From contig CM053809.1 of assembly GCA_028671895.1 (NCBI GenBank), positions 37,547,501 through 37,611,500 of the forward strand: DNA of 64,000 bases, given 5' to 3'. Shown one piece after another: positions 11,576 to 24,100 of the stretch (positions within the stretch are counted from its first letter, which is position 1; every line of letters begins with the position of its first letter). Made by a program: the position numbers and the translations under genes. The notes under the pieces were generated by a model. The model had not been told where the DNA came from, searched no databases, and saw only the letters and a list, made by a program, of their open reading frames with translations. The DNA is from Oenanthe sinensis (lineage: Eukaryota > Streptophyta > Magnoliopsida > Apiales > Apiaceae).

Positions 11576-14500
11576 TCAGACTCTGGAGATTCCTTTAGTC
11601 GAGGATCGAAGACCCAAGTCGATTTTGTTTTGTTGGTGATCTGCTGAAATTTATTTGCAAAAAAGTGAACAATAAGAACGTGAAAAGGATCCACGCTATA
11701 TATATATATTGTTGTGAAAATCGAAATTTGTAGTGGAAATGCTTACTGGTTGTCCCGGAGGAAACGAAAAAACATGCTCCAATAACTAGGTAGCATAGCA
11801 GAAGAATGAGCCCTTTCATATAGTGAGAAGTTCCATCCTGTTAAGATTTAATTCATTGTTAATTTTTATATCATCAAACTACAAACATTTTTAGAACTCA
11901 GGAAAATTACATTTTAATGTGAAATCAAGTACATGGCATACCTGCAGAGTGAAGGCTGTGACAATAATTGAAAGAGCAAGTGAGCCAGTTTCAAGGAGAT
12001 TGAAATCAAGATCCATGTTGATGCCCAGTATCCAACCAAACAATACACTTGCTGGTACCTGTGTTCACATATATCATTTCACACAAAGACATAGTACTAA
12101 AAAGTTCAGTCATTTGGCTTATATATATGTATGATGTATTCTTACCACAAACAAAGCAATCTGAGTTGCAGAACCCAGAGCAACACACAACGTAATATCC
12201 TGTATCAATGCATTAACATACATTAATGATAAAAGACCTTAATCAGAAATTGTGATCATAAACATATAGGTTTATGCATGCATTTTTACTAACCAACTTG
12301 TTCTTGAAAGCAAATATAATAGCTCTGCATTTCCATCTATAGGTAATAAGATAATACTAATGAAAGTGACTGATATTCCCCAAGATGCCGAAGCTTCCTG
12401 TTAAATTTATGAAGATTATTACACTAATCAACAATGATTTGCCTTAATAAACAATTGCATATGTACATATATAAACCATGAAGATCAATGTTCTGACAAA
12501 AAAAAAACCATGAAGATCAATGTAGTTATACCTCGATAGTGCCAACAACATACTCAGACAATAAAGCTACTAGAATTGTCATCCCAACTAGCCAAACAAC
12601 TCCACTCCAAAATCGTACTACGGGAGTTTCTTCTGAACACACAAAATCATCATCCTGTTTTCCTGATCATACCAGAAATAAGTAAAACATAGTTAAATGA
12701 CAGACTATTAACTTGCATATGCACTATCGTATAAATTAATTTCCTCAGGCTTGTTCTCCATATGATTTCGTAAATCAAGATTAATTCATTAATCACCTCT
12801 TGTGCTGCATATAGTTTTCTATGAGTACACAACTGGAAGAAAATGTAAGCAACATAAGCGATCAACATTATTATACTGCTTGCTCTTGACAATTGAAGTG
12901 TCGCTTGAGGACTATACGCAGCAGTGTCTCCAGCATATCGGAACATCAAAGGAAGAATATGACATAACAATGCCAGCAACAGTAGCATAGAGTTCACATC
13001 AGCTTGTTTCTGTTACATGTTATAATTAGATGAATCTGATTATATAATTTCAAATAATAGTAATAATATAAATGCAGTAGAAGATAATAAATGTACCCTG
13101 TCATAATTTTGCTCTTTGCGCAGATTGACGAGGCCACCGCAAAGGAGAGAAGTTCCAAGAACCAAAAGGAGATTTGAAAGAATAGAACCCAAGAGAGAAT
13201 ACTTGACAACATCTACTTTGTGTTGCCATAGAGCAAGTATTGCTATTATTAATTCTGTTGCATTTCCGCATGTTGCATTTAGAAGCCCTCCCACTGCAAA
13301 TTTGTATTCAGGGCATAAGTAAATTATTTTAATATTAAGGGGATACAAATTATAATTTAGATTGTATTTGGTAAGTGGTAACATAGAGAATTTTTCAATC
13401 CTTATAATTAAAATATTTAGGTTCCATACCAGAAAATAAAAATCATAATTCAATCTCTAAATATAAAAAATATTTTCTGGTAAGAAAACTGAGAGGGGTA
13501 CCTGTGGGACCAGTGTAGAATGCAATTTGCCTGCATTCATACAAGAACAAAAGCAGAAATAAGAATCATATTAATATCTATTACAGCAGTCCCTAAATTT
13601 TATTTACGGCTACTACTTTTATGCTTTATAACGGTACTGGATAATAATTTCAAGGGGCACTCAATAGATAAATAAGAAAAGACATTCAAAAATAATATAG
13701 TAGAATTAAGAGCAAAAAATGTTAATCAAACAATTAAATATTTTCATTAGTACCATCGATAAGTGTTTTTCTCGGGACACTTTAATTTCTTATATGAATA
13801 ATAGATTCAAATTTGAATACAATACTGCTCACATTATTTATAGAGTGCGTTTGTCTCTAATGTTTTCACGTCTAGTCTTGATAATCATTGTAACACTAAA
13901 TAATCCTGTATATGTTATTGACAGTATGTTTCAAAATAAATTCACAATCAAATCAGGTCTACTTTTACCGTTTTGGACGTAAACGGGTATAACTTTCTAC
14001 AAATATTAAGTGTACATATAAAGGCACGCGAATACATAAAAAAAAAATTTACTCTTTCCGTCTCACCAATTTGTTTATATTTGGGTTGTGTACGGAGATT
14101 AAAAAAATTATATAAAATAATATAAAAGAGAAAGAAAGGTGGATGAAAATGAAAGAAAAATGGATAGAGTGGTGAGTCAATTGATATTTAATTGAAAATT
14201 TTGAAAAAATGGAAGAAAGTATCTGGTGAAAGTAAATTTTATAATATAAAAGTTTACTATTTTTGGAAAGTTTTTAAATATAAATAATTGAGTGGAACAT
14301 CAAAAAAAAGTGTAAAGAATTAAATGAGAGAGTAGCTCACGCACACGCCCTGATTTTAATGGCGGTTTATTCTGATATACTACTAACTTGTTACCGACCA
14401 CCAATATTGAGTAAGAATCACGATAAAATTATGAGGAAGACTGTCCAGTGTGGTGCGGTTGTGAGACCAATTTAAGTACTTTTAATTTCTACCGGGCAGG

Positions 14501-15026
14501 CCTGCACCCTACAAACGTTAAACGTACATGTATACACACGCATGCACACATTGACATGGACATATCTGTACATAAAATTGTTGTCTTACTCAGTTAGAAA
14601 ACTGATGCGCTCCGCAAGGAGGGTGAGTCCAAGCATGCTCAAACCAAACACCCAGGCCTGATTACAATAAAAAGAACTACATTAATCCAAATTTAATTAA
14701 AATCGAATTTCATTAAGCTGAAAAAATGTTACACACGATGAATATATGATACTATTACTTACTCTCGCAAACCCATAACACTGTGCGAATATCGCCAGAG
14801 GCACAGCGGGAAGGAGGACACAAAGCTTGGTTCCAAAACTGACTTCCTGGATATTAGCTAAAAATTTCTTAAGCACACTACAATGAACTTTTGATGAAAG
14901 ATCGATATCGGACTTTTTGCGTAGCGATGATGCCGACATATTATGTGCCGTCCGGCCATGTTTCTCCCTGCTCAGAACTTTCACATTTCCATTCTCCATT
15001 TGCCATATCTCAGTTGAGGTCGACAT
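11576..15026 (-). pseudogene. CAX-type vacuolar cation/H+ exchanger, frame broken in exon 7
   Basis: Eleven minus-strand exons can be traced: 14763-15026, 14590-14657, 13502-13530, 13097-13293, 12797-13009, 12532-12654, 12294-12397, 12146-12199, 11942-12058, 11747-11837 and 11576-11643. The product matches plant CAX1/CAX3 vacuolar Ca2+/H+ antiporters: an N-terminal RHGRTAHN-like region (KHGRTAHNMSASSLRKKSD), the first exchanger motif GGLLNATCGNATELIIA, a SEYVVGTIE helix, and the C-terminal ETGSLALSIIVTAFTLQ and FFV blocks. Exon 7 should encode the second motif (GNAAEHA). Instead it reads PIDGNA and is 104 nt long between two phase-0 introns, 13 nt short of a frame-keeping length. This removes the Glu/His pair and shifts the frame for everything downstream. 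All other junctions are clean, so the gene looks recently disabled. The last exon (acceptor at 11643 or 11640) is the least certain. Skipping exon 7 would restore frame but drop 39 codons of the transport core. Confidence 0.83.
14052..14332. mobile_element. Stowaway-like MITE remnant in a CAX intron
   Basis: The segment starts CTCTTTCCGTCTCACCAA and ends AATGAGAGAG, flanked by TA on each side. The ends resemble the CTCCCTCCGT-type ends of Stowaway MITEs but match each other imperfectly. It lies in the CAX intron between 13530 and 14590. Confidence 0.45.
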
Positions 15027-17439
15027 ATGATCAATTGCTTACAATTTTTATTTTATTTTTGACAGGGAAGCTTACAAGTTCAGTTTATATATATATATAT
15101 ATATACTAGTCTTGTATTTATATCTATTACTATTATGCATACATGTATAGATTAATATGCTATATGCCTATATGATAATTATCGAAGGTTTAAAACATGA
15201 CATTGCAGGTGATGCATGTAATTTGTTGGTGCTATGTAAACGGTTATATATATGGACAATCATATTCATTAGCATGAAGTTTCCATGAAGGTTCATGTTT
15301 TATTTATTTCTAATATAAGTTGGGTAATTTAGTTAAAATTAATATATAAGAAAAATTATTATTTCCATTACTGCTATAATTTTTAAAGGAGGGTATATTT
15401 TATTTTTCATTTTTTTAAAGGGAGTATCTAATTACCTTAAGGATTCCATGCTAAACTGCATATGCACTTTATACATTGGTCTTAACACCCTATTAGGGCA
15501 GTGTAGCTATATTTGTTATATACATTGGTGAATAACCTCCTCACGTAAAATAATATTTGAATGGACATTTTATAGGTTCTAACACAAGTTACTACGGGAA
15601 TAACTGGATAACAAAAATAAATAATAATTTCCAGCTGATCAGTCGGATTTGATCCGGGATCGAACGATTCGGGACTAAAAAACCGAAACAAACACGAGAT
15701 ACGAGTTTTATCCATTTTTAACTCATACCTCATTTCAGAAACTTCTGAACCAAACGACTCCTAATGACTCTAAGAGCATCTCCAATGTGGGGTGCTAATT
15801 AAAGTTGTCAATATTGACAAATTATCAAAAAAATTAATAAAATATTTTCTCTTTTTTCAATAATATTTTAACACTCTTTCTAGAAAATTTTACTCCAATG
15901 GTTGGCACTCAAAGATGTCAATCTTTGATACATGTATAATTAATACTATGTATGAATGTCTATGACTTTAATGTGATATGACATATTTTTACCATTTCGG
16001 AAGGGTGCTAAAAGTTGGCAACTTTGGTTGACACCCCTCTCACTCCAATAGAGTGTCAACAAGAATGTTATGTCATATCATGTGACACTTTAGCACTCTG
16101 ACACTTTTTTTGGCACCCCCGTTAGAGATGCTCTAACAACGCATTTTTCATTGTGGAATAAAAAATGGATCATCATTGTCTCCCCCGTTGTATGTGTCGG
16201 AGATTATTGATTATGATCAATCTTTGTTATATAAAAAAAAAGGAATCGTACCATTCAAATCGTTTCTCTCTTGGAAAATTTATTCGACTTTATTTATTTA
16301 TTTTATATAATAATTATATATGAGAAAACTTCTCCTAATGGCTAAAGATGACCTTAAGTAAATTATCTAAAGTTATAATGATTTTATATTTAAAATTGAG
16401 TGTCATTTTTGTAATAATAGAGTGTGCATCTATTTTTATTCACAAAATACCCTTAATATGCTATTTTCTTTTGTATTAACCTTAGGTAGTTCACTAAGGA
16501 GTATTAATCTCATTATATATTCACATTTCAAGTGTTTTTTTATATTTTAAAATGAATATTTGAATCATTAATATATTATTTAAGAATAATTTATGTAAAA
16601 TTTCTAAAAAAAATTAGCTGACATTCAAAGACAAAATTTAAAATATATTTAATTAACATTTCAAAATAATTTTTTAAAAGTTTTTAACATTTATATTTAC
16701 AAACAAATTATTAATTATAATTGAAGTTCAATCATACCAAATACCCTCTCATATTTAAACTCTAAATTTAAATATTAAATTATTAATATAAACACTAAAT
16801 TTTTGTGTGTAAAAAATGACGGACCCGTCTCCCCCATTATCCTCAAATTTCTATCAGATATTGATGGGCCATTTAGTAATTTGAATTTGACCCAAATATA
16901 ATAGTGCTCCTGGGCCTTGGGTGGACTGGTGGTAGCACTTTGCACTTTGATACCTACCGATGTACCCTTTTTAAATTTTGTTAGGCTCAGAAGCAAAAGG
17001 AGCCTTACGATAAAACCCACATATCGCCATAGGCTATATTATTCAATTATATTTTATTATTCAGGAATCAAAATAAACAAAATAGTGAAAATATTTTATA
17101 ATAATGATATATAAACGGGGAATACTAAATATATTTATATAAAAAAAATATTCAGTGTAGAAAATATTGTTCAAATTTAAATTAAATAAATATTGTTAAT
17201 TTGAAAAATATATTAGGATAACTAGAAAATCGGTATGTATTAACTTCATTGTAGGATTTGTAGGTGAGTATTCATTTGTAGCGCTCTGGGGTTGATAGAA
17301 TCGTGTATGATTCTCCTAGTTGGCAGTTGCATACGTCTTTTTCTCTGCTATCTCGAGTCAAGTGTTTCTTTGTACCCCAACCCAAGTGATAACACACACA
17401 CACATACACTATACTAGAATTTGATTTAAGAGGTGAGCA
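15027..17439. other. Spacer between CAX and the GDSL esterase gene
   Basis: No coding gene is supported. The left edge contains a short TA run at about 15088-15105, within the probable CAX leader or promoter. The middle holds the Harbinger-like MITE at 15774-16133. The rest is AT-rich sequence with stop codons in all frames. The divergent CAX and GDSL genes both take their promoters from this stretch. Confidence 0.65.
15774..16133. mobile_element. PIF/Harbinger (Tourist)-like MITE, TAA target duplication
   Basis: The left end is GAGCATCTCCAATGTGGGGTG and the right end is the inverse of GAGCATCTCTAACGGGGGTG, giving imperfect inverted repeats of about 25 bp. Both ends are flanked by TAA (15771-15773 and 16134-16136), the 3-bp duplication expected for PIF/Harbinger insertions. 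The 360-bp interior is AT-rich and non-coding. The element at 30404-31401 has the same end sequence. Confidence 0.8.
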
Positions 17440-19863
17440 ATGGTGGGAGGCGATAGGCCGAAGTTTGTGTTGTTTGGATCATCAATAGTTCAATATGCTT
17501 TCAACAACAATGGTTGGGCTTCTATTTTAGCTGACCTCTATTCTCGAAAAGTAACTCCCCCCCCCCCCCCGCTCTCTCTCTCTATATATATATATATGTG
17601 CGTGTCTGTGTGTATCCATGATATATATTTATGTGTGTGTGATTGAATTAGGTGGTTGACTTTCATGGATTGGGTTCACTTCTTGAGGTGTATTTTTTCA
17701 TCTTTATTATTATGACGATGTTGGTTTGTAATGATTGTTATAATCTTTTGATTCTTATGAATGTCAGTTGCTGTATCTGTTTGTTTTCATTTTAGAAGCA
17801 GCCACATATGTTATCTTTCAGTTCATATCATAATTGGAGTAATCTTGACGATATTAATGTTTTTGTCAATAAAAATAAAGCACATTGATGATTGGTGAGA
17901 TTTGGCCTATTCTGAACATAAACTCAAGTATCCTGCTTCATTTTTAAAATTGTCACTCGATGTGATACTATGAGCTGAATTTTAAAATATTTACTTTATT
18001 CTTATCCGCTGACAATTACCTGTGAATAGTTGAGAACTATTTAACTTCCCGACTTGTTGCCTTGATGCCATCTTGTCATCGCAGGGACATATATTATGTT
18101 GCTTCATCAAAGTAAAAGGTTCTTGTTTGTCATTAACTGACCTGTTGTTGGCTTGCAAATGATATGTAGGCGGATATAGTGCTGCGAGGATATGCAGGTT
18201 GGAATTCAAGGCGAGCCCTCCAAGTTCTTGATAAAGTTTTCCCAAAGGTTTGATCCTTCTAAAATATCTCGACTTTATTATTACCTGACACATGACCTTT
18301 ATTAATATAAAGGAATTCTTTTCTGCAAGATCCATCAATTAGTTCAAGGTCATTCAACTTCAGAACTTGCATTATAGCAATCTGATTTACCATGCTCAAT
18401 AATTTGACTATACTTTTCCTTTGAAGTAGTACATTGACATATTGTTTCTTTCCTTACCCTCTTCTGGTATAAACTAGACTGCAGATGTACAGCCAGATCT
18501 GGTAATAGTGTATTTTGGGGGTAACGATTCATCAAAACTGCATCCTTCTGGCCTGGGTCCTCATGTACCTCTTCCTGAATATGTCGAAAACATGAAAAAT
18601 ATTGCTCTTCATGTCAAGGTAATAATTCTGGGAAGCATAATATCTTCTTGCTATAGCCAAATGATACTGGTAGTCAGTCATGTATCTGCATGTTATAAGT
18701 GACACATCATGCCCATTGTTCATGACATCATTACTAAGATGATTCTTCGTTTATCGGTTGATTTACTATTATACTTGATTAATGAAATGTCTGATTCTCG
18801 AATGGGTCTCTCTCTCAGCTAAGTATGTGATTTCATATGAATGTGCATTCTACAGTATTGGCTATGTATACTAATCATATAAACACATGGGTAATAGGAA
18901 GTAGTATTACAAGCTAAATTAGCAAAAGAATCTGAACAGGCTTATCTATGCTTAAAGTTGCAATATTTAAATATGTAGATTTTTCGCTTGTGTCGCGACA
19001 GTAAACATGTGGTCTATTAAATCATAAAGAGTAGTAATGCTGCATACAAATGTTGAAATCTAAATTAATATTCTCCCATCAATGTGCTTATTATCTTTTT
19101 TTTGGGACAGAGTCTGTCGGAGAAGACACGAGTAATCTTCCTTAGTTCTCCTCCTGTAAACGAGAAACAATACTGCGAATTTTTTGGGTGAGCTAATGTT
19201 GTCCTGGATATGTTTAATTCATTTGTTAATCACTAACTGTGTTGCTGAATCATGGTTGCTAATTTATCATTACCATGAACTTCAGTGTTAGATTCGGTTG
19301 TCATAGTCGAACAAATGAGTTGGCCGGTGTATATGCCAAAGCTTGTGTTGAGATGTGCAAGGAGTTGAACATTAAGGTTATTGATCTTTGGAGTGTACTA
19401 CAGAAACAAAGTGATTGGTTAACTGCTTGTTTTACGTAAGTCTGCTTCAGTTATCTACCATGAAATATATTGCTCTTGATACACTTCCTTTGTGACGACA
19501 AATACCATTGTTACAAGGGGTGTAAAATATATATGGAGCAATAGGTACTCTCTTAGAGCAATGTTTTTGCTCATAGTCTAATCACATTCTGAATTAGTGC
19601 GTATAAATGAATGAACTTTTTTATAACTGATCGAGACTAACTTCTACAGTGATGGGATACATTTATCACCCGAGGGGAGCCAGATAGTGGTGAAGGAGAT
19701 ACTTGCAGTTCTTGAAGAGACAGATTGGGAACCAAATTTACACTGGAAATCTTTGCCTACTGAATTTAATGAGGATTCCCCTTATGATCATCTAACTTCT
19801 GACGGTAAGACCACCTTGAACGTATCTGACTTGGACTTCTACCGGGAAACAAAGTGGAGCTAA
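17440..19863 (+). CDS. GDSL esterase/lipase, CPRD49 type (SGNH hydrolase)
   Basis: Six exons, 17440-17550, 18170-18247, 18478-18618, 19111-19187, 19286-19435 and 19650-19863, join in frame to 256 residues. SGNH blocks are visible: block I reads VLFGSSIVQ (nucleophile Ser15), where the usual GDS is GSS as in CPRD49-type proteins. Then come ILRGYAGWNSR (block II Gly), VIVYFGGNDS (block III Asn) and DGIHLSPEGSQI (Asp187 and His190 of the catalytic triad). The closest family is the plant CPRD49/isoamyl acetate-hydrolysing esterase-like group, small soluble enzymes thought to hydrolyse acyl or acetyl esters; the substrate is not known. No signal peptide is seen. The acceptor of exon 3 (TAG at 18475-18477) was chosen to keep the ADVQPDLVIVYFGGND frame. 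The 5' splice site of intron 1 is followed at once by a poly-C/CT/TA tract. Confidence 0.92.
17557..17597. repeat. Compound C/CT/TA simple repeat beside a splice donor
   Basis: A run of about 14 C is followed by (CT)n and (TA)n within the first ~50 bases of intron 1 of the GDSL esterase gene. It is a compound microsatellite. Confidence 0.85.
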
Positions 19864-21115
19864 GCAAAACAGAGGCCTAATGATTTCGTTATGATGTGCA
19901 AGGTGTCTTTTTTCAATGCAAGACATTTAAAGTTAAATATGATAATTTATAAACAAGCTGATAAGATTGCAAAACATGAAAGATTCATCAATAAGGTATA
20001 TATATGCTTGTGCATATATAAATGAAATTATGTTATGCATTAGGACAAGTAACTTTGTATGTAATATTGTTTTGTTCTTAACTTGCTTGTGTGTATTTGG
20101 GTTGGGTTGGATTGAGTTGGGTTGACGAGTGTTCGAGGCGTATAAATCTTAAAAACAAAACCAAATATGAATCCTGCTTGTAGAGCATGGGTAACATGTA
20201 TGCTAGGTGGTTTGTGTAAAGATCCTGGGTTTTATAAACTGCAATGATAGTATTACAGTATATTAGAAGGCAACAAATACTAATTATGTGACAGTATTAC
20301 TATTACCGAAAATATACATGAATCAGGGTAACAATCGGAAAAACTTTACTGTGAAATTTTTTATTAAATTTTATAGAATCATAATAAAAATTGTAAAAAA
20401 ATGTTTAGATAAGTTTTTTATTATAATTTTGTAAATAAAATTATGTTTCTGGACTCTTTTTTTCATTTTTTATTATGATTCTGTAAAATTTAGTAAAAAA
20501 ATTTATGATTCTCATGCTAAAATTTTTGCGACGGAGTGTTATATATATGAAAACGCATAATTTAAATAAAAAGTACAAACGAGTGTAAAAAATAATTTAA
20601 ACTCATAATTATGATTATGGAAAACTCATAATTTAAATGCATTATCATTCAAAGGCAAAGGGTATTATTTTTTAAATTGATGTTCCTAAATTATGAATTT
20701 TCCATAAGTACGTTCCAAGTGTAATGCGTTGAATATTTGAATGCGTTGAATATTTGGCTTTTGAAAAATAATATTTAAAAACCTTTACTGGTTTGAAATA
20801 TCTTTATAAAAAAAAAAAATCGGTTTAAAAATTTTCATTATTCAAAATAAAATATAAATGATTTATGTGTAATAATGTGATGAAAGACTATTGTTTGACT
20901 GGTTGGCCCGTTGAATAAAGAAAATACTAGTGTATAACCGTCGTTATTACAAAAGAGTGGACTCACCCAACCAAACCTAGACGACAAATTAACATCTTCA
21001 CTTGCCATTTCCGTCATCAATCAATCAATAATATATACTACTATAACATAATAACATATACAGTTGTACACACCAAAAATAAGGTTCTTTACATCTTTGT
21101 GAATTTTCTTTCTAA
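19864..21115. other. Spacer between the GDSL esterase and the RING E3 gene
   Basis: No coding gene is supported. The left part is presumably the 3' UTR of the esterase. A hairpin-like AT-rich inverted repeat lies at about 20355-20514. The right end must carry the promoter and leader of the E3 ligase gene. Confidence 0.65.
20355..20514. repeat. AT-rich inverted repeat, MITE-like
   Basis: The left arm contains AAATTTTATAGAATCATAAT and the right arm the inverse ATTATGATTCTGTAAAATTT, with imperfect complementarity continuing inward. The total length is about 160 bp. It is probably a small degenerate MITE; flanking duplications were not resolved. Confidence 0.55.
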
Positions 21116-24100
21116 ATGGATGGCCTGGATCATCAGCCGGAATCTTCGTCGACTATGGAGTTTTCCGGCCATGCATCTACATCTAGTTCAGTGTCACAGG
21201 CTCGACAGGAAGACGAAGAAGCAGAAGCAGAAGATGATAATGCAGAGTTCGAGGCGGTTCGAACTGAGACATTTACTCGTAGTAGTGTTAGTGAGGCAAC
21301 CTGCTGTTGCATCAGCCTACTCACCACCACTTGGTTTTTGGGTTGTTTTCTTACTTTTTCATATAAATATTTATACATAGATTATATTCTTGATGGTCAA
21401 CAAATTTTAGTGGTACAACAAATGAGTGCACAACTATTGTTTTCTTTTCCTCATAGTAAAAACTCTTCTCAGCCGAATCATTGTTAAGATTTTAATAAAT
21501 ACTAGTGTAGCATGAGTTTCGTAAATTAAAACCACTGTTCGATACATGTTATGCACTTTTTGTATGTATTGTTCTGCAAAATTTACATTTAATGCTTCTC
21601 GGGATTGTTCCCCTTGTTCTCGGCGTGACATATGTTATATGTATACACTTTGATGTTCAATAGTTATTGTAATTCAAAGTTTACAACTTGCAAGAAATTA
21701 ATGTAAATATTTTTTAATTTTGAGATCAAGATTGTAAAGCATAGTTTAGAGTAATCAACATTTTATGTCTCTATATATATGTATATAACAATGTTTTTTA
21801 CCCACTCACAAACTACACTTTTTGTACTAGAATATGTAAATGAAAAAAAGAGATATGAATATTAACCTGAATGTGTTAGATGCTGAATGAACTTTTTATG
21901 TTAATCTTGAGTATTTACTAATTTGTTTCTTTGTATGTTGTATTTCAGTATCTGTGACACTAATGTTAGGACTATATGGGTCTTCAACTTTAAGCCTTGG
22001 CCCTAATTGTTCATTACGAATCAGAGCCAACCCACTTTTTGTAGAGTTTGTCAAGGTGCCTTATGCATCTCTTAATCCTCTTGTTAGTGAAATTTTAACA
22101 ATAATGTCATCTGTAGTTCGACATCATTTACACCGTAATTAGGTGGAATAACACTTGTTATTATAGCAATAATCAATAACCCTTATGTTTCTACTTTCTA
22201 GTGATGTATTATTTGGATTCGCATATATGTTAGTCTAGCATTTTGTTATAAATACCAGGTTAAGCAACTAGATGGTTCAAAACCAGGGCCATGGCTATAT
22301 GGGTTTTCTAAAGATCCTCCTCTTGATATTCTAGTCGCATCATCTGCTCATGAAAGAATGCATCTCCCTAAAAGGTCACAAAAGGCAAGTTTTGATGTAA
22401 GTGCTTCAATTTGATCCTCGTCTAGTAAATTATGGTTGATAATTTTTACCCCTTATCTTACAGGATTGGATATATTTCCTGAATGAAGGGTCCCAAATGA
22501 ACATAACCATGACTGTAATATCTTCAAGTTCGTCGCCATTGGAGCTTGCAATAAGTGAAGGTATGTAGAAAGGGGTTTGATCCAGAACATATGTATTTTC
22601 GTTAACGTTTTTGCAGCATACTACTTCCCAGTCGTTGGATGCAATCATGGACGGCCAGGATTTAAAAAAAAAAGAATGAGCCGCTGTTAATAACAGTGGC
22701 TCGGTATATTATACACACGCCGTACACTTCTTTGTTCCCCAACTGAATTTGGGTTTTCAAAGAGTGCATCGCTCTCAAATCCCCTTCACTACCTCTAACA
22801 TTAACCCAGATTCATCAGCCATTTCTGTGATTTCTTCCCAGACTTTTTAGAAGTCCCTGACTTTGCATCCCTTAGTCTCGGTGTAGGTATTCTTGAACCT
22901 GAATTTTTGTTCTTGAAACACTGGTCAACCTGCAACCAAGTAAATACAAGCTAGATAATTGTGTGTAATCGTGATAATTGGGTGTGTGTTCTCCGGTGTC
23001 TCAATCGACGGCGTGTGTATAATATGTATTCTGGTGTCTCAATCGATTTTGCTGTTGGGTTTTTGTTAGACCGAGCCGCTGTTAATAACAGCTGCCCGTA
23101 GACGAGCCGCGGTTATTAACAGCGGTTCGGGCCTCTTTTTTTTTTTTAAATCCTGCCCGTCCATGGTTCTATCCAATGGCTAGGAAGCATAATGCTGGAA
23201 AAACGTTAAGGACGAGCATACGTTTGCCCTAGATCAAACCCCATGTAGAAATTTGTAACACAATTTTCATCAAGTTAATCTCTGTACATATCTCATATGC
23301 TTGATAACATATTACCCAATTCCCCCCCCCCCCCCCCTATGTCATCAATTTTTAAATTGTTGTTGGCTCTTTGTAGTAAATAGTATTTGTGGTGCTTACT
23401 GATCAGTTTTTCTTGTCATTTTTCTATTTGCGGTGGAGGATTTTGCCATTTATGATGGCTACTTAAAATATTAATTAGATGTATTGGTAATAAATAACTA
23501 GAGTCATATAAGCATTTACTGCATTTGCACATATCTGGTGTCTGGATCTTTAACGATTAATGGTTTACGCATATACTAGAAAATATCAAACTATTATATA
23601 TTTAGTGATCTAAGTTGAAAAGTTAGTTTGTAACGGACCACTTTTGGCAAAATCTGAAGTAGCACTAGTTGCTGTAAGACTCTTTCAAACCTTTATAGAT
23701 TGAGTGACATTGGTAAAATCTTGTTCAACAAAAGGTTTTTGGTTTACTTTAACCGGAAAAAGAAACGATGTGATTCTTTTCACTCTTGAACGAGAAAGGA
23801 GAATTTAGACATAAGAAAATCAGATATCATTTATAAACAAATAACTTTTCTGTTTATCTGAAATTCTTGCACTTGCTGTTATTCACCAAATTATCAGCAG
23901 ACGATGTTATCTTTCCATCTCCTCCTTTCTCAAACACTGTTCCTTGATTAACATCCTTTCAGTGTGGTAGAACTATATTGACTGCTGAATTTTGTTTAGT
24001 TCCTGGCTATACATGCAACTGTGATACTTTATGAAGCCATTGTGTTTGTTTACCAGACCTGTCGAGTTCTCTAAATTCTGGAGATTTCTTAGGGATTGAA

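Noticed and set aside
11595..11746. Unspliced read-through end for the CAX gene
   Set aside because: The frame stays open through the last intron, but a good donor (GTAAGC) and acceptor are present, so splicing is more likely.
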